Shown in pieces: positions 36,308 to 45,138 of a DNA stretch of 64,000 bases; the first letter of the stretch is position 1, and every line of letters begins with the position of its first letter. Source of the DNA: Sphingobacterium spiritivorum (GTDB taxonomy: Bacteria; Bacteroidota; Bacteroidia; Sphingobacteriales; Sphingobacteriaceae); the NCBI RefSeq assembly GCF_016724845.1, contig NZ_CP068082.1:3534001-3598000 (forward strand). Direction: 5' to 3'. The notes under the pieces are model-generated. The model worked only from the letters and a program-made list of their open reading frames with translations, was not told the DNA's origin and ran no database searches. The position numbers and the translations under genes were made by a program.

Positions 36308-37438
36308 ATGGGATTGTTAGATAAAATCAGAAATGAATTTATAGATATTATCGAGTGGGTGGATGATACCAGGGACACCATTGTCTGGAAATTTCCACGC
36401 TACCAGAATGAGATAAAAATGGGTGCGCAGCTTACTGTGCGTGAAGGTCAGGCCGCTGTATTTATGAATGAGGGACGTATAGCAGATGTATATTACTCTG
36501 GCCGATATGAGCTTTCAACGCAGAATATGCCTATTATGACGACTTTACAAGGCTGGAAATACGGTTTCAACAGCCCCTTCAAAGCAGATGTATTTTTTGT
36601 GAGTCTACGGCAGTTTGTGAATCAGAAATGGGGAACCAACAATCCTATTATGCTGAGGGATGCTGAATTCGGCCCGGTACGCCTGCGTGCATTTGGTAAC
36701 TATGCTTTCAGCGTCAAGGATCCCGGCTTGTTTATCAAGACAATTTCGGCAACCAATCCTACATTTACAGTAGATGATATAAATGAACAACTGCGTAATA
36801 TTGCAGTTACCCGTGGTATGGATGCTGTCGCCGAATCCAGGATTCCGGTTCTGGATCTGGCCTCCAATTATGATGAGGTATCTGGTCTTATTCAACAGAA
36901 AATAAGTCCTGAATTTGAAGAGATTGGGTTACTGCTTAATAAATTCTTAATTGAAAATGTCTCTCTTCCCGATGAAGTCGAGAAGGTATTAGACAAACGC
37001 AGCAGTATGGGCATCGTAGGCGATCTGGGGGCATATGCGCAGTATCAGGCGGCCAATGCAATGGAAAAAGCTGCTGAGAATCCAAGTAGCGGCGGATTGA
37101 TGGGTGCCGGTATGGGCGCCGGACTTGGAATGGGAATGGCTGGAAATATGGCCGGAGTCTTTCAGGAACGTAAGTTTGAGGGTAATCAGCCTGCTGCTCA
37201 GGAAGCAGGGGCAGTGCCGCCGCCGCTTCCTGTTCAAGTTGCTTACTATGTTGCTGTCAACAATAAGCAGGAAGGACCCTTTGATATGACGCAGCTTAAA
37301 GATATGATTGCAAGTGGTAAACTCACTTCTAATATGCTGGTATGGAAAGCTGGATTTGATAATTGGATAGCGGCATCACAGACAACAGACCTTGCCCTGT
37401 TGTTCCAGCAGACTCCTCCTCCGATACCAGGCGCCTAA
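36308..37438 (+). CDS. SPFH-domain protein with C-terminal GYF_2 domain
   Basis: A 376-residue protein. The N-terminal part up to about residue 230 is the SPFH-like 'virion core protein' (YdjI) type: GLLDKIRNEFIDIIEWVDDT, then GAQLTVREGQAAVFMNEGRI and the FGNYAFSVKDP segment. A Gly/Met-rich hinge (GGLMGAGMGAGLGMGMAGN) follows. The C-terminal 60 residues form a GYF_2 domain (YYVAVNNKQEGPFDMTQLKDM, WKAGFDNWIAASQ), which binds Pro-rich peptides. There is no transmembrane segment. Such proteins are thought to form assemblies at membranes. The neighbour 19 bp downstream is a zinc-ribbon membrane protein and is probably its partner (inference). Confidence 0.85.
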   Translation: MGLLDKIRNEFIDIIEWVDDTRDTIVWKFPRYQNEIKMGAQLTVREGQAAVFMNEGRIADVYYSGRYELSTQNMPIMTTLQGWKYGFNSPFKADVFFVSLRQFVNQKWGTNNPIMLRDAEFGPVRLRAFGNYAFSVKDPGLFIKTISATNPTFTVDDINEQLRNIAVTRGMDAVAESRIPVLDLASNYDEVSGLIQQKISPEFEEIGLLLNKFLIENVSLPDEVEKVLDKRSSMGIVGDLGAYAQYQAANAMEKAAENPSSGGLMGAGMGAGLGMGMAGNMAGVFQERKFEGNQPAAQEAGAVPPPLPVQVAYYVAVNNKQEGPFDMTQLKDMIASGKLTSNMLVWKAGFDNWIAASQTTDLALLFQQTPPPIPGA

Positions 37439-37457
37439 GCAAATTCAATCATTGTTC

Positions 37458-38582
37458 ATGGCATTTGAAGAAAAAACTGCTGAAATAAATAAAACATTTA
37501 AATGTACCGGGTGTAGTGCTCCTCTGGCCTATAAACCCGGTACAGATTATCTGTTATGTCCGTATTGCGGAACGCGTAATACAATAACACAAAATGTGGA
37601 GAATGCTCCTCCGCTTACCTTTCCTATAGATTATGAGCATTACATTGCTTCTATAAAAGATGTAAATGACAACAGATACGAGGAGCTGCAGGAAATTGCG
37701 AAATGTACAAACTGCGGGGCATCTACAACACTCCCTTCGCATGTGGTTGCTGCAAAGTGTGCCTTCTGTTCATCACCTCTTGTTATAGATCATCATACCG
37801 AACATATTGTACGGCCTCAGGCGCTGGTTCCTTTTTTTATTGATAACAAGCTCGCTTATCAGCAATTTAAAACCTGGGGAGGTAAGCGCTGGTTCGCCCC
37901 TAATGATTTTAAACGAATTTTTGATACATACTCTCTGAACGCATTGAAAGGGGTGTATATTCCTTTCTGGGTTTTCAATGCAAATACAGTCACCGATTAT
38001 ACCGGAGAGCGGGGAGATCATTATTATGTGGAGCGGACGGTAAGAGATAAAGACGGGAATACAACCACGGTACAGGATCAGCGTACACGCTGGCGATATG
38101 CCTCCGGAAGAGTATCTGTAACCTTTAAGGATATTACAATATGTGCTTCTCAGTCACTTTCTCAGGCTTCCAGTGACAAACTCGGACCCTGGCATTTAGA
38201 CAGACTCGTTCCTTTCAATGAACAGTATATCAGCGGATTTTCGGCACAGACCTATCAGTTGGATCCACAGGCAGCCATGGCTGAAGCCAAAGCGGTCATG
38301 CAGTATCAGATCAGGGGATATATAAAAGACGATATAGGTGGTGATGAACAACGTATTGATTCTGCAGATACAGATTTTAGTAAAGAAGGGATACGGTATG
38401 TGCTGTTGCCGGTATGGCTGACTTCCTACAAGTATAATGGAAAATACTATCAGATCATGATCAATGCCTTCAGTGGAAAGGTGTACGGGGATCGTCCGTA
38501 TAGCACATGGAAAATTGTTGGTGCTATTTTGCTGGGAATTATTATTCTGTATATTATTGGTCTGTTTTTAGGAGTAGGGTAG
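37458..38582 (+). CDS. Zinc-ribbon membrane protein (TFIIB-like zinc finger)
   Basis: The start is ATG 37458 (MAFEEKTAEINKTFKCTGCS); the frame goes back 22 codons into the preceding gene. The 374-residue product has two zinc ribbons: CTGCSAPL...CPYCGT at residues 16-40 and CTNCGAST...CAFCSSPL near 85-110. A large central domain without known motif follows (WWRYASGRVSVTFKDI region). One transmembrane helix closes the protein (IVGAILLGIIILYIIGLFLG). The same organisation is found in Bacteroidota and Firmicutes proteins paired with SPFH-type genes. Function is unknown. Confidence 0.8.
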   Translation: MAFEEKTAEINKTFKCTGCSAPLAYKPGTDYLLCPYCGTRNTITQNVENAPPLTFPIDYEHYIASIKDVNDNRYEELQEIAKCTNCGASTTLPSHVVAAKCAFCSSPLVIDHHTEHIVRPQALVPFFIDNKLAYQQFKTWGGKRWFAPNDFKRIFDTYSLNALKGVYIPFWVFNANTVTDYTGERGDHYYVERTVRDKDGNTTTVQDQRTRWRYASGRVSVTFKDITICASQSLSQASSDKLGPWHLDRLVPFNEQYISGFSAQTYQLDPQAAMAEAKAVMQYQIRGYIKDDIGGDEQRIDSADTDFSKEGIRYVLLPVWLTSYKYNGKYYQIMINAFSGKVYGDRPYSTWKIVGAILLGIIILYIIGLFLGVG

Positions 38583-38590
38583 ATGTGAAT

Positions 38591-38628
38591 ATTCCATAGT
38601 TCAGGATTCAAATTCTGTACTATGGAAT
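38591..38628. terminator. Hairpin between converging genes
   Basis: ATTCCATAGT (38591-38600) and ACTATGGAAT (38619-38628) are perfect 10-base inverted repeats around an 18-base loop. No T-run follows on either strand, so it is only a probable bidirectional terminator. Confidence 0.4.
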
Positions 38629-38640
38629 GCTTGAAAGACC

Positions 38641-39843
38641 TTAGAAATCCCGGTATTCATCAAACCATTGACTGGCTTTCTCAGATGAGATGGATATGGA
38701 GGAGGATTGTATAAGTTGATCTACAGCCAGACCTGCGTCTTCGCGCTCTGTGGTCTCTATATCCGGTAAGGTATTGATAACCCGGATTACTTTACCAACA
38801 GAGGCTTTCACTTCATCTTCCGTTTTTGCCTTGCTGATTTCTTTTAGCGCTGTTTTATAAGCTTTGGTAGCCAATTTTGCATTCTTATCTGCCCAACCGG
38901 CAAAAGGGATTCCGTATTCTGTTGTAAACCAGATCTTTTTTCTTAGTTTGGATACTGAAGCATACGTAAATACTCTTTCTTTGCTGAGTTGCTGCAGTTC
39001 TTTCTTCAGAACTTTTCCTGTCTCTTCCTCTATGTTCCATCCTATAAAATACCTTAGTTGAGGCCATGCTGTTAATGCGGGAATATCAGCCAGATCAGGG
39101 ACGTATCTCAGTTCTATAGATTCCAGGTGTTTCAATTCTTTCAGTGCATAAAGGTTTGTCAGATTTCCGCTCAGGCTTAAAGACTTCAGATTTGTGAATT
39201 GCAGAAGACTTTCACAGTCAAATGCCTGACCTGCAGGAGGGACATTTACGTCTATGTGTGGTACTTGCTCAAAATTCCTGAATACAGGTAGCTTATAGGA
39301 GACTATCTCTTTCTTTGCTGTGTCCGGAGAGAAATGCAGGTAGGGAATCCGGGCAGACTGCTTTATCTCGAACTGTGCCAGATTGCCGGACAGATAGAGT
39401 CTTCTGATCTTGCTTCCCAATGTTAATTCGACCTGCTCTCCTGCAGAATGAACATGAAAATTTCCTATATCGGCTTTTGTCAGATCTGCTGAAACCGATT
39501 CATACGGAAACCAATGAAAATCTTCAACAGATCTTTGTTCTGACCATTGCACAAATCTGTTATCATTACCTGCATAATATAAAAATCTTGGCCAGCGTGA
39601 ACCTGCAGGTGTACTGAATTCATCAAAGCAATTCCATTGTATCACATCTCCCTTTTCTACCCAGGTATCATATTTACCTTTGGAAATGCCTTTAGTACCT
39701 ATAGAAAAGCTTCCCTGTCCTGCAGGGATAGTTATTTTATGACTTTGAGCTGCGGTTAATGAAATACAGACAGGTTGGTCTTTTTGCATAGGAGGGAGGT
39801 TTTGTTCACGTTTATACAAAGCAGATAGTGCTGCAGAGTCCAT
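38641..39843 (-). CDS. Leucine-rich-repeat-like protein, unknown function
   Basis: A roughly 400-residue cytoplasmic protein; no signal peptide is seen. The middle has LRR-like units: LTLGSKIRRLYLSGNL, FTNLKSLSLSGNLTNLYALK, ELKHLESIELRYVPDLADIPAL, LTAWPQLRYFIGW. The C-terminal third is helical and Lys/Glu-rich. I do not recognise a family. The start is uncertain: ATG 39843 lies in the loop of a strong hairpin, GTG 39855 lies in its stem, and ATG 39789 (MQKDQPVCISL) is free of it. The gene follows tyrA by only a few bases and could be read from the same mRNA, though it has no biosynthetic features. Confidence 0.7.
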   Translation of the reverse strand: MDSAALSALYKREQNLPPMQKDQPVCISLTAAQSHKITIPAGQGSFSIGTKGISKGKYDTWVEKGDVIQWNCFDEFSTPAGSRWPRFLYYAGNDNRFVQWSEQRSVEDFHWFPYESVSADLTKADIGNFHVHSAGEQVELTLGSKIRRLYLSGNLAQFEIKQSARIPYLHFSPDTAKKEIVSYKLPVFRNFEQVPHIDVNVPPAGQAFDCESLLQFTNLKSLSLSGNLTNLYALKELKHLESIELRYVPDLADIPALTAWPQLRYFIGWNIEEETGKVLKKELQQLSKERVFTYASVSKLRKKIWFTTEYGIPFAGWADKNAKLATKAYKTALKEISKAKTEDEVKASVGKVIRVINTLPDIETTEREDAGLAVDQLIQSSSISISSEKASQWFDEYRDF

Positions 39844-39858
39844 ACTCTGCAGCACTAT
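39825..39858. promoter_or_regulatory. 15-bp hairpin enclosing a start codon
   Basis: ATAGTGCTGCAGAGT (39825-39839) and ACTCTGCAGCACTAT (39844-39858) are perfect inverted repeats with a four-base loop, CCAT. On the minus strand the loop reads ATGG, the ATG at 39843 for the LRR-like gene. The tyrA stop codon lies 3 bases before it. A TTTTTA run on the plus side gives it terminator character there, but no plus-strand gene ends here. It may hide the start codon or simply mark the 3' end of tyrA. Confidence 0.55.
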
Positions 39859-39860
39859 TT

Positions 39861-40700
39861 TTACTTAATAATCCTTTTTATCTTATTCGATTTTTTGATC
39901 AGCTTGTACAGCTCATCATAGTCTTCTTTTTCGATAGCCTGATGTAGTAATTGCAGCTGTTTGATATGTTCATCCAGCACTTCCAGGACATTTGCCCTGT
40001 TTTGTTTGAATATAGGCGTCCACATGTCTGGCGAACTCTTAGCCAGACGAACAGTAGATTCGAATCCCGAACCTGCCAGTTCAAAAATACGTCCCTGTGA
40101 TTTTTCTTTTCCCAATACCGTGAGTGCAAGAGCAAAAGAAGTGAGGTGTGAAATATGGGATACATATGCTGTGTGTACATCGTGTTCATTGGCATTCATA
40201 TACGAGGTTTTCATCTCCAGTTGCTCGGTAATAGAGTCTGCAAGTTCAAAGGCATCTTCGTCCGAACGGAAAGCTTCTACATATACCATCATTTTATCTT
40301 TAAAAAGATTAGGTACAGCCGCTTCCGGACCTGAATATTCTGTTCCTGCCATCGGGTGTGCAGCTACATAGCGTCCTCTTTTAGGGTGGTTCTCTATAAG
40401 TTTGAGAATATTTTCCTTTGTAGAGCCCATATCAATGACAACCTGATCTGTGACCAGATCCAGGATTTTAGGTGCAAGTTGTAAAATTGCATTTACCGGA
40501 GCGGCCAGAATAATCACCTTACAGCTTTTTACAGCTTCTTCCAGAGAGGCGATCTCATCAACCAGATGAAGCTGAAGAGCTTTTTTCTGATTAGATTCAC
40601 TCTTGTCAACTCCTATTATTTTAGAAAAATTTCCTTTTTCTTTCAATCGGATGGCTACTGATCCTCCGATCAGTCCGATTCCGACAATTGCTAAATTCAT
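39861..40700 (-). CDS. tyrA: Prephenate dehydrogenase
   Basis: A 279-residue enzyme oxidising prephenate to 4-hydroxyphenylpyruvate on the way to tyrosine. The NAD-binding motif is GIGLIGGSVAIRL at the N-terminus, followed by MGSTKENILKLIENH and the substrate-site segment GRYVAAHPMAGTEYSGPEAA; later come ANEHDVHTAYVSHISHLTSFALA and the FELAGSGFESTVRLAKSSPDMW motif. Both are typical of the family. The aminotransferase gene 85 bp upstream on the same strand fits an aromatic amino-acid cluster. No ACT domain is present, so feedback by tyrosine through ACT is not expected. Confidence 0.93.
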   Translation of the reverse strand: MNLAIVGIGLIGGSVAIRLKEKGNFSKIIGVDKSESNQKKALQLHLVDEIASLEEAVKSCKVIILAAPVNAILQLAPKILDLVTDQVVIDMGSTKENILKLIENHPKRGRYVAAHPMAGTEYSGPEAAVPNLFKDKMMVYVEAFRSDEDAFELADSITEQLEMKTSYMNANEHDVHTAYVSHISHLTSFALALTVLGKEKSQGRIFELAGSGFESTVRLAKSSPDMWTPIFKQNRANVLEVLDEHIKQLQLLHQAIEKEDYDELYKLIKKSNKIKRIIK

Positions 40701-40785
40701 TAGAAAATGATAATTAAAACGTAAAAATTAAACAGACGTTACACATCAGCTTTTGTATCGCTTTTATGTACCGGCTGTTTTCAAC

Positions 40786-41940
40786 CTATCCCCTGATCCG
40801 TGCTATGGCTTCTTCAAATACAGCTTCTGTAGCACATAAGCTGACGCGTATATAACCATTGCCGGCATCTCCGAAAATTCCTCCGGGAGTGATAAAGACA
40901 CGAGCCTTATTTAAGACTTCATCGCTCAGTTGATATCCGTTGGTATACTTTTCCGGAACTTTGGCCCATATAAACAGACCCACCTGATCTTCTCGGTAGC
41001 TGCAACTAAGCAGGTCTAACAGTTCCAGGGCTTTATCTTTCCTTTTCTGGTAAGCTGCATTCAGCTCCGTATACCATGCGCTATCCAGGCTAAGGGCTTT
41101 AGCAGCAGCAAGCTGCAGGGGCAGAAACATTCCTGAATCCATATTGCTTTTGAATCGCAGAATCTCATTGATGCGTTCTTCTGCTGCGCATAGCATACCT
41201 ATTCTCCAACCGGCCATATTAGACGATTTACTTAATGAATTAAGTTCTATAGCTACATCTTTGGCTCCTTCTGTCTCCAGAATACTCTGCGGATGATCGT
41301 TCAGAATAAAGCTATATGGATTATCGTGACAGATCAGGATATTATATTTTTTACCAAAGGCGATCACAGCTTCAAAAAAAGAAGTAGTAGCCTTAGATCC
41401 GGTCGGCATATGCGGATAGTTGATCCACATAATCTTGACTTTGGACAGATCCGTTTGCTCCAGCTCATTCAGGTTGGGCAGCCAGTCATTTTCCTCAGTC
41501 ATCGTGTAGGGAACAGCTGTTGCACCACTGAGACGTACAGCCGCCGCATAGGCCGGGTATCCCGGATTAGGGATAAGGACTTCATCTCCTTCCTGCAGGT
41601 ACGTCATACAAATATGGACGATGCCTTCTTTGGAACCGATCAAAGGTAAAATCTCTTTTTCAGGATTAAGAGATACGCGATAATATCGTTCATACCAGTC
41701 AGCAATAGCTTTGCGTAATACGGGGCTACCTTTATAATTTTGATAACCATGGGTATTTGGCAAGCTGGCTTGCTCATGAAGGGTTTGAATAACTTCGGGA
41801 TGTGGAGGCAAATCGGGGCTTCCAATTCCCAAATTGATCACGCGGGCTCCGCTTTTGTTGAGCTCGTCAATCTCTCTCAATTTTTTAGAGAAGTAGTACT
41901 CTTCGGTCTGTTGCAACCTTTTGGCAACGTTAATTTGCAT
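40786..41940 (-). CDS. Class I/II pyridoxal-phosphate aminotransferase
   Basis: A 384-residue fold-type I aminotransferase. The PLP lysine is Lys238 in SLSKSSNMAGWRIG. NYPHMPTG takes the place of the usual NYPNNPTG, a His for Asn change; NPGYPAY and the late Arg in GYIRVSL are also present. The enzyme next to tyrA probably transaminates prephenate or aromatic keto acids, or aspartate. In Bacteroidota such a gene usually sits between pheA and tyrA. Which amino acid it serves cannot be told from sequence. It heads the minus-strand run; the divergent gene starts 160 bp away. Confidence 0.9.
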   Translation of the reverse strand: MQINVAKRLQQTEEYYFSKKLREIDELNKSGARVINLGIGSPDLPPHPEVIQTLHEQASLPNTHGYQNYKGSPVLRKAIADWYERYYRVSLNPEKEILPLIGSKEGIVHICMTYLQEGDEVLIPNPGYPAYAAAVRLSGATAVPYTMTEENDWLPNLNELEQTDLSKVKIMWINYPHMPTGSKATTSFFEAVIAFGKKYNILICHDNPYSFILNDHPQSILETEGAKDVAIELNSLSKSSNMAGWRIGMLCAAEERINEILRFKSNMDSGMFLPLQLAAAKALSLDSAWYTELNAAYQKRKDKALELLDLLSCSYREDQVGLFIWAKVPEKYTNGYQLSDEVLNKARVFITPGGIFGDAGNGYIRVSLCATEAVFEEAIARIRG

Positions 41941-42100
41941 TTTAATTTGTGTTTTGAAAACTCTAAAGTAAAAATAATGAACCTATTTACGCTAAAATAT
42001 AATAAAAAAGCGAAAGGAAAGTGCCGGATAAAGCTATTTCCTTTTTGGAGCACATTTCCTTTTTTGTACATTTATCATTCATTCAACATCAACCAACTAC

Positions 42101-43096
42101 ATGAATACATCGGGCAGAAGAGAGTTTATCCGCACAGGTAGTGCAGTTCTGGGCGCAATGATGATACATCAGTTGCTGTCCGCAACAGCTGTAAAGGGTA
42201 AAAGAATAGGAATTATCGGTCTGGATACTTCCCATGCTGTCGCCTTTACCAAAGCGATCAATACAAACCCTGCTGCGTACAGAGATTACCATGTTGTAGC
42301 GGCATATCCTTACGGAACAAAGACTATCCCTTCAGCAACAGACCGTATTCCTAAATATATAGAAGAAGTAAAAAGTCATGGAGTGGCTATTGTAAGTTCA
42401 ATAGCTGAGTTATTGAAAAAAGTCGATGCTGTGCTGCTGGAAACGAATGACGGACGTCTGCATCTCGAACAGGCTACCCAGGTCTTCAAATCCGGTAAAC
42501 CTGTTTTTATTGATAAACCTATCGCTGCCTCCTATGCAGATGCTTACAGGATTATGAAACTGTCCCGTCAATATAATACCCCTATGTTCTCTACATCTTC
42601 GCTGCGGTATATTGGTGGAATGGAAGAAATCACCGGAGGAAGATATGGAAAGGTATTAGCGGCTGATGTTTTTACACCTGCAACGCTCGAAACTACACAT
42701 CCTGATTTTTTTTGGTATGGCATTCATGGTGTAGAAATGTTGTTTGCCGCAATGGGAACAGGGTGTAAATCGGTGTCACGCGTGCATACTACAGATTCGG
42801 ATCTTATTGTAGGGGTGTGGGAAGGAGGACGTATAGGTACTGTACGTGGTATGCGTATGGGAAAGAATGATTTTGGCGGAGTAATTTTTTGTGAACAGGA
42901 AAATGTGAGACTGGGGGAATTCAAAGGTTATGAGCCGCTGCTGCATAAAATTGTTGATTTTTTCGATTCCGGCGAACCTCCGGTAGACGAGAGCCAGACA
43001 TTAGAAATCTGTGCTTTTATAGAAGCTGCAGATATCAGCAAAAACAATAACGGAAAGGCCGTCGAACTGTCCGGAATAAGCGCTGTATCTGAATAG
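42101..43096 (+). CDS. Gfo/Idh/MocA oxidoreductase, exported (Tat-like signal)
   Basis: A 331-residue protein with a twin-arginine type N-terminus (GRREFIRTGSAVLGAMM), then a Rossmann fold (RIGIIGLDTSHAVAFTKAI) and the family's EKP-like motif seen as SGKPVFIDKPIAASYADA. Rather than the usual GxGxxG, the fold has GLDTSH, which is common in the subgroup of exported members. These enzymes oxidise or reduce sugars with bound NAD(P). The gene stands alone. No sugar-utilisation neighbours are present, so the substrate is open. Confidence 0.85.
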   Translation: MNTSGRREFIRTGSAVLGAMMIHQLLSATAVKGKRIGIIGLDTSHAVAFTKAINTNPAAYRDYHVVAAYPYGTKTIPSATDRIPKYIEEVKSHGVAIVSSIAELLKKVDAVLLETNDGRLHLEQATQVFKSGKPVFIDKPIAASYADAYRIMKLSRQYNTPMFSTSSLRYIGGMEEITGGRYGKVLAADVFTPATLETTHPDFFWYGIHGVEMLFAAMGTGCKSVSRVHTTDSDLIVGVWEGGRIGTVRGMRMGKNDFGGVIFCEQENVRLGEFKGYEPLLHKIVDFFDSGEPPVDESQTLEICAFIEAADISKNNNGKAVELSGISAVSE

Positions 43097-43201
43097 TTAA
43101 ATTGGCGTTAGCGAATTAAAAAATAAGCGGTATTCCTGTCTTAATTGTGTAACATTGTTTATTATAATGTTCAACTTTATGCGTAAGGTTGACAATTTTA
43201 C

Positions 43202-43209
43202 TATTTTTG
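43202..43209 (+). promoter_or_regulatory. -7 box of the ABC exporter promoter
   Basis: TATTTTTG matches TAnnTTTG 17 bases before the start codon. Upstream, TCAACTT and AAGGTTGA (43171-43193) are an imperfect inverted repeat that could be an operator. Confidence 0.4.
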
Positions 43210-43226
43210 TTGGCTTATATCATTAA

Positions 43227-45050
43227 ATGAAGACTTACTTTAGACTACTTTCATTTGCCAAACCCATTGAAAAATATGCGATCCCGTATATTATATGTAC
43301 GTTGGTTACAGTCATATTCAGTACGCTCAATCTTGCATTGTTAGCTCCTTTACTGCACACGTTATTCAATACGGAAGGAGAAGTAAAGGCTGCTTTAGTC
43401 GAGCCGGATGGTATGTTTGATATTCTGGGCTATTTTAATTACTACGCCAATTGGGCTAATCAGCAATATGGTCCGTATGAAGCACTGAAGATCGTGTGTA
43501 TAGTGATTGTCATATCGGTACTGATCAGTAATGCTTTTCGATACTTTTCTCAGCGAATAATGGAAAATTTACGAATCCACACGCTGTTGAATCTTCGTAA
43601 AGCTGTATTCGGGAATGTCATGGATCTGCATCTGGGATATTTCAGCGGACAGCGTAAGGGAGACGTGATCTCCAAGATAGCTTCGGATGTACAGGTGGTA
43701 CAGTTTTCAGTTACAGGTACACTGCAGGTCGTGTTTAAAGAACCGTTGCAATTGATCGCTTACCTGGTTATGCTATTTGTGATATCGGCCAAGCTGACTT
43801 TATTTTCCATGTTGGTGATCCCGGTCTCTGCATTTTTCATTTCACGTATTGTTAAGACATTAAAAGCTCAGGCACAGGAAGGACAACAGTCCTATGCCAA
43901 TATGATTACCTATCTGGATGAAGCTCTGTCCGGTGTGCGTATTATCAAAGCATTCAATGCAACAGATTTTGTAAAGAACAGGTTCAATAATGAAAACCAC
44001 CGCTATGCGAATATTATGCGCCGCATGGTTCGCAGGCAGCAGATGGGATCTCCTGTATCCGAATTGCTGGGGGTAGTCATGGTGGCCGTCATTCTGTTGT
44101 ATGGCGGGAGTCTGGTGTTAAGCGGAAGCGGTGATCTTCCGGCTGCAGATTTTATAGCGTATATTGCTATCTTTTCTCAGATTATGCGTCCTGCAAAAGC
44201 TATCACCGATTCATTCAGTAATATTCATAACGGAGTCGCTGCAGGTGAACGTGTATTGGAGCTGATCGATGAAAGAAGTGAAGTGGTGGATAAAGCAGAT
44301 GCGGTGGTAGTCGATAATTTCAATTTAGATATCCGTTTTGAACATGTGGATTTTGCTTATGGTGAACACAAGGTGCTGTCGGATATTAATCTCACGATTG
44401 AAAAGGGAAAAACAATTGCGCTGGTGGGTCCGTCTGGTGGTGGTAAATCCACATTAGTCGATCTGATACCGCGCTTTATGGATGTGACCGGAGGAAAAGT
44501 ATTGTTCGATGGTAAAGATCTGAGGGATCTCAACCAGGAATCCCTGCGCCGATTAATAGGTGTAGTGAATCAGGATTCCATATTATTTAATGATACGATC
44601 TTTAATAATATAGCTTTTGCCAACGAGTCTGCTACACAAGAGCAGGTAGAGGCCGCTGCAAAAATTGCGAATGCTCACCAGTTTATCCTGAATACGGAAG
44701 GGGGGTATCAGACCAATATCGGTGACCGTGGTGCTAAGTTGTCCGGAGGTCAGCGTCAGCGCCTTTGTATTGCGAGAGCTGTCCTGAAAAATCCGCCGAT
44801 TATGTTGCTGGATGAGGCGACGTCAGCATTGGATACTGAGTCCGAAAAACTGGTGCAGGAAGCGTTGTATAAACTTATGGAAAACAGAACAACTGTGGTC
44901 ATTGCACACCGGTTGAGTACCATTCAGAATGCGGATAAAATTGTCGTTGTGGAAGGCGGTAAGATCGTGGAATATGGTACGCATTCTGAACTGCTGGTTA
45001 AACAGGGGCTGTACAAGCGCCTTATTGATATGCAACAGTTTGGCGAATAG
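43227..45050 (+). CDS. ABC exporter, MsbA-like (permease and ATPase fused)
   Basis: A 607-residue half-transporter: six transmembrane helices in residues 15-330, then the ATPase with Walker A GPSGGGKST, Q-loop VNQDSILFNDT, signature LSGGQRQRLCIARA, Walker B IMLLDEATSALD and H-loop VIAHRLS. It works as a homodimer in the inner membrane. The subfamily resembles MsbA lipid A-core flippases and multidrug exporters. No clear neighbour hints at the substrate. It is transcribed from its own promoter. Confidence 0.93.
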   Translation: MKTYFRLLSFAKPIEKYAIPYIICTLVTVIFSTLNLALLAPLLHTLFNTEGEVKAALVEPDGMFDILGYFNYYANWANQQYGPYEALKIVCIVIVISVLISNAFRYFSQRIMENLRIHTLLNLRKAVFGNVMDLHLGYFSGQRKGDVISKIASDVQVVQFSVTGTLQVVFKEPLQLIAYLVMLFVISAKLTLFSMLVIPVSAFFISRIVKTLKAQAQEGQQSYANMITYLDEALSGVRIIKAFNATDFVKNRFNNENHRYANIMRRMVRRQQMGSPVSELLGVVMVAVILLYGGSLVLSGSGDLPAADFIAYIAIFSQIMRPAKAITDSFSNIHNGVAAGERVLELIDERSEVVDKADAVVVDNFNLDIRFEHVDFAYGEHKVLSDINLTIEKGKTIALVGPSGGGKSTLVDLIPRFMDVTGGKVLFDGKDLRDLNQESLRRLIGVVNQDSILFNDTIFNNIAFANESATQEQVEAAAKIANAHQFILNTEGGYQTNIGDRGAKLSGGQRQRLCIARAVLKNPPIMLLDEATSALDTESEKLVQEALYKLMENRTTVVIAHRLSTIQNADKIVVVEGGKIVEYGTHSELLVKQGLYKRLIDMQQFGE

Positions 45051-45112
45051 TAATCTTTTTGTAAACTGAATGTTTTAACAAGAATCTGCTCGCATTTTTA
45101 TTCTAATATTGG

Positions 45113-45120
45113 TACATTTG
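45113..45120 (+). promoter_or_regulatory. -7 box of the mqn operon promoter
   Basis: TACATTTG matches TAnnTTTG. AGGAG follows at 45127-45131, 8 bases before the mqnE start codon, an unusually good Shine-Dalgarno site for this genome. Confidence 0.5.
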
Positions 45121-45138
45121 TCTAATAGGAGAAGAGAA

